64,000 nt of DNA from Strix aluco (Eukaryota > Chordata > Aves > Strigiformes > Strigidae): assembly GCF_031877795.1 (NCBI RefSeq), contig NC_133937.1:17759501-17823500 (forward strand), read 5' to 3'. Each line of letters opens with the position of its first letter. The first letter of the stretch is position 1. The notes below the pieces were generated by a model, which ran no database searches, was not told the DNA's origin, and saw nothing but the letters and a program-made list of their open reading frames with translations. Shown piece by piece: positions 46,595 to 59,099 of the stretch. Both the position numbers and the translations under genes were made by a program.

Positions 46595-49500
46595 CTGCCA
46601 GAACAGTCTTTCTCAACAGAATTAAATTCACCAATATTTAGACTCCGCATTCTGGAAATCCTTATTCAAAGGCTTAACGAGAGCTTTTGATATACATTTA
46701 AGACAGGGAGGACCTTTTGAAAAAGGCCCAAGAAAGTAGAGGATCAACAGATTCTAACTACTAGGTGATAGATTCGCTTGTATTTATCTGTTGCAGATTT
46801 TTGAGGCTTCTGACTTCCGTAAGTAGCGGTAGCTGCATGTCATCCAGGCACACAGAGAAGCAGTGACCTACAGGCCAAAGGAGTGTAGAGCCAGACGAGC
46901 CAGGGCAAGTCTGACAAAGTAGAAGGCTGCAAAGTAGTTCACATTTCTAGTGAGCCACTGTTTACAGGATACTTTGTAAGTGGTACTTTTATTGGCTGCA
47001 TTATAGACAATGTGTAGGACTTTTTGTTAGCATGAGGATAAATATGGCTTTTTAGAAACAGTCAAGGAAAATGAAGCCGGATTCATATAAATTGAAATGC
47101 CATTAGAAAAGCCCTCTTATGGAGGTGGGCTTTTTATGAAAGAAAATAATTTGTAGGCTCTTTTCCCTTACTCATTGTGAAAGAGTTGGGAATTTTCTAG
47201 AAGAACATCTCAGGCAAGAACACCTGTGAAAGAGATAGGGTGCTTGTTGTCCTGGGAGACTCTGTTAAGGTCAAGATGGAGGTAAAAGATTCTATTTTTC
47301 TTTTCAAACTGCCTAAATGAAGTATCCTGTGTTCTGTTAGCAAAAGAGATTTGATTGCACTGTGTTTCAAACTTCTGAAACTGACTCTGCTGTCTGAACA
47401 ATAATTTAATTTGAGTTCCTTTAGGGTGGTATAATGTGGTGATATATATGAGAGTATATTATTTATGTCATAGGCAAAAGCATCAACATTTCTCTCTGCA
47501 GATTCTAAACAACTTCTTGTGTGCCTTCATGCCTTCCTTTCCTCTACCACTGCTGCCAAAATAAAGATACCATGTCCAAGTTGTAATGAGAAGGAGTCCT
47601 AAATTTCAAGTCACAAGTCTCTCAAATTAGGATTGTAGTGTTAAAGTTGAGTCATAGTGATTCAGCTAATGTGCCATCAGTGAAAGACTTACTAGGAGTG
47701 CTACTAAATTACACCATTAGCTTTCAGAGCTGTCTGAAATAGGAAATGTTGCAACTTTGATGAAGTTGTTTCTGTCTAACTGCAGAAATTTTGTACTTTA
47801 TTCTGTGAGAAGACATTGCTTTGGCTGTTGTTTGAAAGCTGCATTTTACTGCTCAAAAGGCTTAAACCCTAATGCCTAATTTGGTTCTGCTTTTCACCTT
47901 CCATCCCTGTACATGATCAAGGAGTCCAAAAATAAGTTTGCAAAGAGGTAAAAGGCTCTCCCTTGCAATACACACTTAAACTGCTCAGACTTTAGTTGGA
48001 GATTAAAATAAATAACTATGTGCTATCCATAGCTGTAAATGACAAAATAAGGGGTTCTGAATGTTAAGTGCTTATGACTTCAGTAGAGATACATTTTCAC
48101 TATATCACCATAAAAAGATGTTATTGATTCCAAAATTTATGTGGAACAAAGTTCAAAAGTAAAAAATGTTCAAAAGCTTTTTGAACAAATTCACAGTAGA
48201 TAATCCCATCAGTGTCTATGAAACACAGAGACACTATTTCTGGCTCAAGAAGATCCTCAGCTTTAGAGTTTTCAACTGGACATGTGTACTTTGGGAATTG
48301 TTATTTTATTCTTGCCTTGCTTTTGTACTCTTTCATAGACATCTACTCTTGACCACTGTCAGAGCTGTGGTAGTGTGCTAGATGACACACGTGGCCTGAC
48401 TCTGTGTGTCTTTGTGTTGTTTCTGTACAGTGATTCTTCTCTAACACCTCAAATCGAGAAAGAAGGACCAAAATTGGTGTCAGGTTAATGAGAAACTTCA
48501 GGGTGATGATGTGTGGTACGAAAACTAACTTGTTATCTGCTGTTGCTGTTACTTCCTCTTTTCTGTGTGACTGAGCTTTTCTTCTGCTAGAATTGACTCG
48601 TCTCTGTTACAACTAAGCTACATGTTGTACAGACACAGCACTGTTCCTATTTCCAGATTAGCAATAATGTGAGGGAAAACAGAACACATGCTGCATCATC
48701 GTGCCCTGACCCTATGGACAACCGCAGACACAGTGATCTGAGAGGCACAGCTGCTGGTCAGGTCATAGAGTGGGCTTGCATCTAGTCACGTGACAGAGAC
48801 TGCCTTGCTGGACAAACCTCTAACTGCCACGTGTGCTTTTCACACTCAAAACATGAGCTGTAAGTGAAAAATTGTGCATACATTAAAGATACCTATTAGT
48901 GTACTCCCATGCACCTTATTTACATGCTTTATGACACTCTCTGTGAGATATAATCCTTGCATCTCCTTCATGTGAGCTGGGAGTAAACTTGTGGCATCTC
49001 TTCCAAAAAAGAAGCCTGGAAACAACCTCCCATGGCTTCATGCAAACCTATTTCCTTTTCAATTTCTAACCGTCTCTAACTAACATAGCCTAAAAATTCC
49101 ATGTGTCTTTAATTAAGTTTGCATTTCTCTTGGAGACTGGGAGAGAGGGCAGAGAGAACATAATGCAATAGAAACTCAGGGAAAATTAGATCTGAAAATG
49201 AAGTAAAGAAAACAGACTCTGCACAAAGGACTGAGACAGGGAGAAAAATTATTTTGGGAAAATCATATAAGCATTCTACAGACAGGACTGCTTTAAGTAT
49301 CAGAGCTTTCATGAAGGGAGGAGAAGATTTTATCTTGTCTGTGAAAAGACAGTGAGCATAGGCTTCCTTTTAGCAATGGAAACATGCCTTCTATATTTTA
49401 ATTTCAAAGTAATACTAAGGGAGAGCAATAATATGAGTTTAAACTGAAGCAAAACATTTTAAGAAATCCCCCCACATCTGAGTATCTGAGTACAACTATC

Positions 49501-50285
49501 TGAGTAGATACAGTTCATGCATCCACAGCACAAACCTCTTGGGAGGTCAGCTTCCTTCAGCTCCCATAGGAAATCAGTATTTCTGTAGCTTTCAGGAAGA
49601 GTTAAAAATAATATCACTAAGTGTATTTCCAAATGTGACTATCAGTAGGGAAGGCCCTACACTGCACTTGCTGTTGTCAGTAAAGCTCTGTACAGGCAAT
49701 GTGTTTCTGAGAGCTGGTTGCGGTACTTGTGTACAAGGTGTATCACCTCGACACAGTTGCTTTCCAAATCTTGCAGGAGGGAGGATCCTGAGGATAACAC
49801 AGTAACCTTCACTACTGGATGCTGCAGTCTGGTTCTCCTTTTAGCTGTCTAGTTGCAAAATACGGGATCAACATCAGTTTAAGATCTGAAGTACAAAGAG
49901 AATCATGGTTCACAGATTTGCATGGCTCAAAACCTAAAAGCAAATAGCTTTCAAGTGGTTATAGAAAGGGCCTCCAGAGCTCCTGGCTCTAACAGTCTGG
50001 GGACCCCTTTGATTGTTTGTCAAATGTTCAACACCAAGATAAATGTTAATTGCCACATGTTATGGTAGGAAGGAAACCTGCCAGTGCAAGAATAGATGGC
50101 ATTACATGAGGACTTCTTTACATGGAATGTGAAAGAGAGATTGTTATGTCCAGGACACTGATCAGCTGGGGAGCACAACAGATAACATGGTCTTTGGATT
50201 TGTGTATTTGTATCTGCAATGGACTTCACTTAAGAAAATTTTTGTTCCATTCCACACTAGCAAACAAGTGTTGTTATTCTTATTT

Positions 50286-50308
50286 AAAAAAAAAAAAAAA
50301 AAAAAAAA
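50286..50308 (+). repeat. Poly(A) tract, 23 A
   Basis: An uninterrupted run of A following TATTT. One of three such runs within 1 kb. No retrocopy was recognised upstream of it. Confidence 0.9.
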
Positions 50309-51057
50309 GTGAATGCAAAAGGAGCACAAGTATTTTTTAAGAAATAATATCACAGATATCCTATGCCAGTGCAAAAGTCCAAAGCAGTTATGCTGATTAT
50401 AGTAGTGAGAAGCTTGTGTTTACTATTTTCACACAACTTTAATAATGGGTGCAAGCAGCTAAGCTCAGAGATGGTGTATGAGTGAGACACCATGGCCTTT
50501 GCATTGAATTTCTGCAGTTCATATTGAATCATGCAATGGTGTACACCACTGTGGAGGGAAGCAGGAAGTGTAAAGACTCCCTCCTGGCTGCTGCCATTCA
50601 GCTGTCTCCATCACCCACAAAGTGGGAAGGAGTAGAGTTGCAACCCAGGCCTGACCTTGGCTTGTGTCTAAGAGAACATTAGGAAAAGAGCAAATAAAAC
50701 TAAAAAAACAAAAAAAACCCCAACCAAACAAAACCCAAGCCAAAACCTAACCCACAAACAACCCAATATGCTCAATGTGCATAGTTTAGATTCTGCTCAG
50801 GGTCTCTTCAGTCCAGGATTGGAATTGCAGGAGCTGCATAAAGACCCAGGAGTAGAACAAGAGGGAGTGTGGACATGCAGGGAGCAGGGAGGGAACTCCC
50901 TAGTAAATCCAGGGCCCAAAGAACAACAGGTGCCAGAGGCCAAGGGTTGAGGTGCCTTGTCAGAGAAGAGCTATGTAAAGAATCTTGCCCAGCACCTGTC
51001 CACAGTGTCCCAGGCTTGGTTGTTCTGTGATAACATCTAAAGCTGCCAATATCATTT

Positions 51058-51075
51058 AAAAAAAAAAAAAAAAAA
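51058..51075 (+). repeat. Poly(A) tract, about 18 A
   Basis: A run of A followed by a purine-rich GAGAAGAAAAGTAGGAAGAA stretch. No element boundary is visible. Confidence 0.85.
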
Positions 51076-51180
51076 GAGAAGAAAAGTAGGAAGAAGAAAA
51101 AGACAATGATGATAAACAATGATGACATTCATTTGGAAAGGGTTGTTTAGGAAAGATTCAACTCTGGGACAAGCTGAGGC

Positions 51181-51200
51181 AAAAAAAAAAAAAAAAAAAA
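51181..51200 (+). repeat. Poly(A) tract, 20 A
   Basis: An uninterrupted run of A directly after GCTGAGGC. No element boundary is visible. Confidence 0.88.
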
Positions 51201-53114
51201 GAGTCCTAAGGAAAGGAGTAGTCATTATGATAAAATGATTGGTTTTTTTAACTGAGAACAAAATAACTTAAAAGTACATGCAAACATAAATTGAAGTATA
51301 TTTAAAATGTTGATAATTGGCTACAATCAACTTTGAGCCTGCAGAAAATATGTTAAATACTCTTAAGTTACAGCTTGCTTTCAATACATCTGAATGTATG
51401 GACACTGCAGGAGCACTCCAGGGAATTAACCATGCAGCTGGTAGTACTGCAGAATGAAGAACTGTGCTTCTTCCCTCCATATCCAGTATGTGGCTCTCCC
51501 ACCCCACCCAGAATCAAAGGAGTTTTATTTCTTTCTGCTGCACTGTTTCCCCTTCTGCTCTCTGTAGTCTGAATTTCAAGCATGGCAATACATGGGAAAC
51601 AAGGTAGCACTGTCCCCCTGGCCTGCAAAATTAAAGAGATGGCAGCTGACATCTTAGAAATGTATTTACTTGCAGTTGCCACAGTCAAAAGATAGCCTTT
51701 ACAGTGAGAAGAAGTAATTTGGCACTACTGCTAATGCTACTCCAAACTTTTCCATATGCATGGAATGCTCCAGAGCTTTGTGAAAATCTCCAGGCTTCTT
51801 TTCTTTTCCCTTTTTTTATTCCCAGCTAGCATCCTACAGCCACACTGAGTGCAGACTTCTTAGTATTCCAGAAGCAGACAAAGATACTTTTATTTGATAT
51901 AAGAAATAGAAAGTACTTCCTATTTGCATTTTCCTAGGAGCACAAATACTTACACAGACTTTTTGTAGGAAAGTAGCAATTGTCATATAGATCACATCAC
52001 TAACCTGTCAAGTCCAATCAGATTGTGGCCAGTCCTGACACTTTCAGAGGAAGGTGTAAGAAACCCTACTTAGGAATTCCCACCCAAGGTAGAAAAACTG
52101 GGTTTTTTTCACCCCTGTAATGTGGCAGTGAATTTCTCCTGTTACGTCTTGTAACCTGAAAGGCTGAGCAAGCTCATATCTTCCATGACATAGTGCATGC
52201 TGGGTCAGATTTTAGATGCATGCATTCCACTACATATGAAAATCCCATTAGGGTAGTCTTTTTTACAGGCTGTGTGGTTCACATACTAGCAAAATGACAT
52301 TCAGAAGTACCTGGACTTATAAAGCTGCTGCACTTGCAAAACTTCCATTGTAGTCTATAAGAAATACAGATACAGCACATAATGGTTTGACATTATCAAC
52401 AGTGAATAGACCTATCTTTTTGCTACCAAAAATTACTGTTATTAAGTAACAAAGTATTGTTTAGCAGTAATAGTAATATCAATTTATAGTAATATCAGTT
52501 TATCTGCTGGTAGTTTGATAACCCTATTTGTGAATGTTCTGTTTTCTCTACAAGTAATGGTATTACTTATATCTGTTGATGCTCTATGCAAGTTTATTCA
52601 GGACTACATATTTCTCAAAGGATGGGTTAGATACTAGCTAATGTGTAGTACTTTCTTCTGAGGTTGGCATGGAATAAGTCCTTAATTTAGAAAAGAAGGA
52701 ACTGAGACTATTTAAAAATAAACATTTCTTCATTCTTTAATAGTGCCTGGAAATTACTAAGTCATATTTTTAGGCTTAGTCTGTGGAAGGCTCTTTTTGA
52801 GCCCTTTGAGAGCACTGTTTCTATGTGCTTTTATTTTATGTGACTTGACATGAACACAGTCATTATGCAACTGAGTGTTGATTGTCTTACTGTTAATGCA
52901 CTCAGATGTGTTAAGAGGTGGTCTCAGAGTTAGCTTCCCAGTTTAATGCTATTATGGGTTTTAACCAGTGGTCTTGGATACAGCACTGAATTAACACGTG
53001 AGTAAAACTGTTGGTTCTCTTCTGCTCATTCTGGATATTCTAAGCTAATTCTTTTAACTTCTCTAGCTCCAGTAACATACACAGCTGAGAATCCATTCTC
53101 TTGAGTTCTTGACT

Positions 53115-53190
53115 TTAGGTGTTAGATTCCAGATAGAGATGATGTGATACTACTTATATCTTGACAGTCTCTTTTCTTATGCATTCCCAT
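53115..53190 (+). repeat. 76-bp dispersed repeat, copy 1
   Basis: Begins TTAGGTGTTAGATTCCAGAT and ends TATGCATTCCCAT. It is matched at 56,543-56,618 with two differences. The flanks do not match. No known repeat family was recognised. Confidence 0.85.
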
Positions 53191-56100
53191 TCTTGAAATG
53201 TTTGGCATAGTTATAACTTCCTTACATGGGCATGATTTATTTACTGTATGCAAATTATACTATTGTAAGACTTCTGCATATCTCTCAAATGGTTATAGGA
53301 CTGTTTGAACATGTGGGAGAATATGTAATATTAGCTACTAGTTGTATATACGAAAAAAAAAGCAGACCTTATACCTCAGTCTTCCATAATTTCTACATAA
53401 GCTATGATTTGGCCCAGATTTCTTAAGGACTTAGCCCAACTTTGCAAAATTTTATCCAAGTCCTAAGCATGCAAGGTAATATCTTTGCTGGAATCATCAT
53501 CTCACTTAATTAAGCAGTAGAACTTACACATATTTTAATAGAGCAAGGAATTTACCCCTGAACGTCAAAGAATTTATGTGACCTGGGAAAATATCCACAG
53601 ACCTTTTCCCCATTTAACCATTACCAGAGTTTTTAATTTTGAAGAAACTTGCAGAATTAATGCAACAGAATTATATGTTTTGGTACATGCACATTATTCC
53701 CATTCAGTCTAGACTTAAACTCTTGATAGTCCAGAGATGCTCCTGGATATTGCAAAGGAAGCTGTGAAGCAGAGCAGGAGCTGCCCTTGGACTGTGTACA
53801 TAAGCACTCTGAACATTACTTAGTCTGTTGAAATCCAACTTCTTGCAGCAAATGAATTGCTTCTGCTATACAAGTTCCAGATTCTAGCTCAGCTATAGAT
53901 GTGGTCAATAGTGTTGACCACAGTAAGTAGTGATATGGTAAAACAGTGCACCCTAGCTCACCCTTTTTGTGGTAAAGTGATTAGCAAACTGCACAGAGGT
54001 TGGCATGCATAAGGTACCTTTGTGAAGAGTCAGAGAGGAATAAGTAATGTATGGGACACTTTATAACTATGATGGAAGTTGGGGAATATCCATTCAGTCA
54101 TGAGTGTGGTTGATGAGTTTTAACATCTTCCAAAACATCTTCCAGAGTCTCCAGAGCTTTAAGACACTCTGGGAGATGTCAAGCAGCTCATATAGGCCTC
54201 TGAGACAGAATTTATATAGTCTGTGTCATTCCAACATGCTTTTTGGTAACAATAGTCTATTGCAATTACAAAACTGCTGTTAACATTCTCCTGAGAGGTG
54301 AGCATATCCCCTTGGTTATGTTTAAACCCCTGATAGGAAGTGCCTCAACCGCAGTTGGGAGCAGTGCCACCCATTTGCTAAGAATTTACAGAGGTCTCCC
54401 AAAGTACAGAGTAGAGCTGTAAACTTTTCCTACTGGATCATTTATCTCCCCTCCCCTAGCAATTCTAGGAATAGTCTGGCCACTACATGTGGCACTAATT
54501 TTCTATTTGCTGAAGAACTGGGCATACCAAGTAGCACTCAGAAGGCTAGCAGAAAGACAAGTATTTCTTCTTGCAGTGGAAACTGTATATAGTTATCATA
54601 AAAAAGTAAGTAAGGCAGTGTAAACTGTGATTTTATTTACATGTTGTCATCTGCAAAGACACAAAGGCCTTGTCTTTATTTGGAATTAGGCCTGCAGATA
54701 CTGACGTAGAGAAAACAGGACAAACTCCAGTCTTGTAAGAGACACTGCAAACTTGTGCTTTTCTCAATCCTGGAGTAATCTCCTCTCATAGTATTTTTTG
54801 TCCCTTTTTCTTGTGTGTGTTTACCCTGTGCAGAAACACTAGAAGCTGCAACTGTGTCTTACTCTTCCCATATAGCTAGAACAGACCAGACAATGCCACA
54901 GATTTCAAACGGTCTGCAGTGTTGCAACAATGTGGGCTGTGACCTGAAGTCAAGTTTTTGAAGAACAACACCCCAAGGTGTGCAACTCATTGTGAATGAG
55001 GCAAGAGTTCTCAGTTCAAAGTATTTATTATGGAGTAAAGATTTTTAAAAAGAAGTAAAAATGAATTGTGTATAAAAGCTAATTTAAAATCCCCTTTAAA
55101 AACTGGTCACCTTTAATCACTTCAGAAATACTAGAACAGTTCATAGCTATCACTGGGAATTCAGTGAGAGGTCATGAGACAGGCTCCCTTCATGCTGTGT
55201 GTATCATCACTCTCATTTAGCCCACTGGCTAATCTAGTTGTTATTAACTCACAGTCTGAAACAAATTTGTCACCCACATCTGTACTTCTTAGGCTATAGC
55301 TTTCTCTTGAACCTGACATGGTGGTGTGGACAAGACTTTAAAACAAAATACTCATGCAGACAACTCGTCTCATCATGCCCACAAGCCCCAGTGTCAGCCA
55401 GCGAAGCTTTAAAGGAGTTCCCCTGTGACTGCAGTGTGTTCAGACACTCAGTAGTGTTCTTTGAAGACTGGAGTGTTGTTTTAGCCTTTTCTTCTGAGAG
55501 GCATAATTTTGTCTGCTTATTATCTGATGAAAAAAGCTGCTCTCGTTACATCAGTTTAGGTAATTTTCTAATCTCCACTAACTCAGCATTCAGTGTTCCT
55601 GACTCTAAAACTTTAGAAGTTTTCTTCTTAGCCTTACTATTACTATTACTAGAGCACTAGTTCTGGAGTTCTCTAATTATTTAATGCCATACAAACACTT
55701 AAATGAATATGTCTAATTCACATATCTATTTGGGGGAGAAAAGCTCTAAAATCCCAGAAAGTATTTTGAGTCACAACACTTAATTACAACACTACACTTA
55801 ATTACAATACTACATGACTTCTCAGTATCTGACTTACTTTCTGTTGTCCTCATTAAATGTGCTAGTTTATTAATGTATTTAGTTTGCATGGGGCTAATCT
55901 TTATCAATGGCCAGTACAGGCCTAGGAAGGGATTCAGAATTTTCCTCTATTTGATGTCAAATATTTCTGTGGCTAATATCTATAAATCTGTTGCAAAGGA
56001 AGTTACCGGTACTCTGATTGCTTCTGAGATTTAGTAATCTCAGAGATGGTGACCCTTAGAAAATACCTCATATAGCTTGGGAAATTAGCCTTTTAGAGCA

Positions 56101-56542
56101 GGATGCTGTAGTTCATAATTAGGTACTCTACTTCTGCAGGAGTTCCTGTGTTTGGTTGGGGCCTTGAAGGTTCTACAGTGCTTCCCTTACTGAGAACTGT
56201 AAGGGAAGCTGTATCACCTTTTCCATCTTCAAATTGAAGATTGTGTGTGATGGTGGAAAGCTGATCGCTAAACTTCTATAGAATCAATCAATCACCTTTA
56301 TGATGTTTTTTTTAAATATTTCTTTGAAGTGTCAGGTCATCTGATGGCTGAAGACAGTTCATACTTTTTAAAGTACTGTTTTAAAGTGCAATTTGATTCT
56401 GAGAAGGGATTATGAAGTGGCTTTGAAACACTGTTTGCACGTTGGTAGCTATCTCAAATCTTATCTGTTTATAAATAAAATGCTATTTCTAACAGCTACT
56501 GCTACAAATTCTGATTAGAAAGTGAGAACTGAGGGGGGTTGT

Positions 56543-56618
56543 TTAGGTGTTAGATTCCAGATAGAGATGATGTGATACTACTTATGTCTTGACAGTCTCT
56601 TTTCTTATGCACTCCCAT
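56543..56618 (+). repeat. 76-bp dispersed repeat, copy 2
   Basis: Same orientation as the copy 3.4 kb to the left and identical at 74 of 76 positions by eye (TATATC/TATGTC and GCATTC/GCACTC). Similarity stops abruptly at both ends. Confidence 0.85.
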
Positions 56619-57157
56619 ACTCCGGGTTGTCTTCCCGTTCATTAATTCCTTGCAGTAAAGAGCTCAATTACATTAGGAAAGGTACAACATGAGAACCTTT
56701 GTAAACACTGTCTATTTGAAGCCTTGATAGCCAGAATAAAGAGCATTTTTTCAGAGTGGCATACAATGTGGAGGTACTATAAGAATAAAAGCAGAAGATG
56801 CCAGCTTTTCTCACCAGTGTTCATAAATCTGGTTTGGAATATTCCTTAAAAAAACCCCAAAATACCCAAACAAACAAAAAAAACCCCGAACAGATGTGAT
56901 TGGGTTTTAACTGGCACTTTCAGAAGTAACAAAAATCTTAATATAGAAGGTGTCTTTTGCTCAGGAAATTGGCTGTAGTGTATTCAAACACAAACTTAGC
57001 CCAGTCTCTGACTTGAAGCTATTTGAAATAGAGAATCAGCAATGAGGAGGCTGTTGTAATTTAAATTTTGTAGGACATGAATTATTATACAGAATCCCTA
57101 GATTACTACAATCTTTTGAACAACCATTGATTCTAGCAACATGTGTAGACAACTCAC

Positions 57158-57288
57158 CAAATATTTTCTTCCAGGTTTCTTGCGAGTGTAGTGCATGTTT
57201 CTTGCAAGCTTCCTCTTTTTCAAGACCACCAACTGTTGTAACAACATGATATACTATAGTTGCCAGAACTGCTCTGTATTTCTGAAAT
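57158..57288 (-). CDS. Internal exon of unnamed gene (43 codons)
   Basis: A 131-nt exon on the minus strand reading FQKYRAVLATIVYHVVTTVG then GLEKEEACKKHALHSQETWK and KIF. The acceptor is GTGGATTTACAG|ATTTC and the donor is ATATTTG|GTGAGT. It enters in phase 2 and leaves in phase 1. It joins the exon at 59,042-59,099 without breaking the frame (AG+A gives Arg). The hydrophobic helix followed by a charged helix suits a helical-repeat protein. No family was recognised. Confidence 0.62.
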
Positions 57289-59041
57289 CTGTAAATCCAC
57301 ACTTGCTAGCAGCCATGCTCAAAATAGGAGGAGGACTCAAAAATAGTAAGGCTGATGAAGATTGCAATAAAACAAAATCAAATCCAGTTTAACAGCAACT
57401 AAAGCTATGAGGTTTTGACCATCAGATGTTTTTTGCTTTAGTGGAAAAAAGAGATTTGGCATCTTGCAACATCAAATCCTAACTTTTCATCCCACTAAGT
57501 GATCTGTGAAAATACTTTCTATCATCTAAAACAAGGCACGCAGACCGGAAGTATATAGCTGCTGTTTTTCTGTGGGAAACTAAAGGCAGATTCAGAGTTC
57601 CTTGAGTCAAGCTTTTTGCATTGCTTATTTGGAAAGACCTGGATTTCTGTTGTTTTGTCAGTGTAAGTCATACAAGAAGAAAATTTATCAAAGTGTGATA
57701 GCTACATAGAGAAGGATCCCTTTTCCCCTCTTTGTTTCACTCGGCTATCACTGGCTGTGTAACTGGCACATGCAGAAATGAACTCTACTGCCCCTGAGAA
57801 AAGCCTGTGGGGGATAGCTGCTAGAGATATTAAAATTTCAGTTTGGTCCTGTTTTCCTTTATCTGTTGACAAAAATATGATGCCTGCATCTCGTTCAGGC
57901 TAATCCATCAAAGAAGCTTCGCCAGAGTTTGTTGTGCTGACATGCTCTGTCCCTGTGAGAGAGTGTATATATCAGTACTGAATTCTCTCTGAAGTTTTAG
58001 TTGCTATTTTTTTTCCCTGCAATGTTAAAGACCAGTTCAGGGTCAGGAATGATCATCAAAACAGAGACAGAATAGCCTGTAGTCCCATTTGGAAGGCTAT
58101 GCTGTCTTGATACCAGTATCTTTGCCAGAATGTATTAGGCTGGAGTTGTAGTGTCTCTTGTGTGGGAAAGTGGATTGTTTATCTGTTACAGCTGCTGTGT
58201 GTCACAGTGGTTGCAGGTTATTTCTTATTTTGGGGGAGAAAATGGAAGGTGGGGAAATGGGGCATCTGTTAACAATTCCTAGACAAGTACGCCTTGGTTG
58301 ACACAGTGATCAGAGCCCTTGATGGTAACTCAGGAACTGACTCTAATTCATAAGATTTGGCACCACAAAACCCCTCAGTAGGCCATAGGTCTTACATGGT
58401 GCTAAGACCTTGTACTGGCTCTGTACGAGTGATAGATATCAGCACCCGTGCTGTGTATCAAGCTCAGCAAGTGTTGATGAGGTCATACTGCTACTTACTG
58501 TAGGAAACAATATGTGTATGAGGAGTGAGGGTTAAGCCCATGTATTGACGCAGTCTCCGTTTTGTCATGGTGTCGCTTCTGAACTGTTAACAGTCAAAAC
58601 TGCCCTCCATCTAGTTTCCTGTCTTCCTCACTGAATTGTGTGCAGCTAAACTATGCTCTGTCCAGTGATTTTCTTGATTCTTCCTGTTGTACACTGCTAG
58701 GAAATTTTCCTGAGCTGCCACAATCCTAAGATAAAGAAATCCTTCTTCCCACTCTCCAGCCCTACCGTATCCTCTTTGATATGGAATCTTTTTTGTCAAA
58801 ACCAAAACATATTCAATTATCTTTCATAGCAGATCTCGCTAAATGAATAGTTATATATTGCTGTGGCTCTTTTTCTGTATACATACATTTAACTTACCTC
58901 CAGTATTATCAGGGCAGGAGCAAGACCTCATCATGTGATGGTTATCTGTACTTCACCTTTTGTCTAGTTCTCCCGAAACAATACTAGTGCCCAATTAGTG
59001 CACAATTACCCAAAATATTGCAATTACTTTGTCTGTCTTAC

Positions 59042-59099
59042 CTCTTAAGGATAATGGCAATCTCTGCATTAATCAGAATCACTGCCCTTAATATGTTCC
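59042..59099 (-). CDS. Internal exon of unnamed gene (18 codons plus split codons)
   Basis: A 58-nt exon on the minus strand between acceptor GCAGTTATATTTCAG|GGAAC and donor CTTAAGAG|GTAAGA. Only the phase-1 frame is open, reading NILRAVILINAEIAIILK. The outgoing phase (2) fits the next exon exactly, giving a helix that continues into FQKYRAVLATIV. Support is splice signals, frame and phase. Confidence 0.52.

Larger units (their letters stand above)
46595..57157 (-). other. Large presumed intron of unnamed gene
   Basis: About 10.5 kb of AT-rich sequence. It holds three long A-tracts (50,286-50,308; 51,058-51,075; 51,181-51,200), an A/C-rich low-complexity stretch (50,700-50,765) and one copy of a 76-bp repeat (53,115-53,190), with the second copy at 56,543-56,618. 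A 140-codon plus-strand ORF at 55,238-55,660 has no recognised domain. Additional small exons could be hidden here. Confidence 0.5.

Noticed and set aside
58620..58810. 64-codon minus-strand ORF near 58.7 kb
   Set aside because: It has no splice signals in frame with the flanking exons and no recognised family. It falls within the intron between the 59,042 and 57,158 exons.
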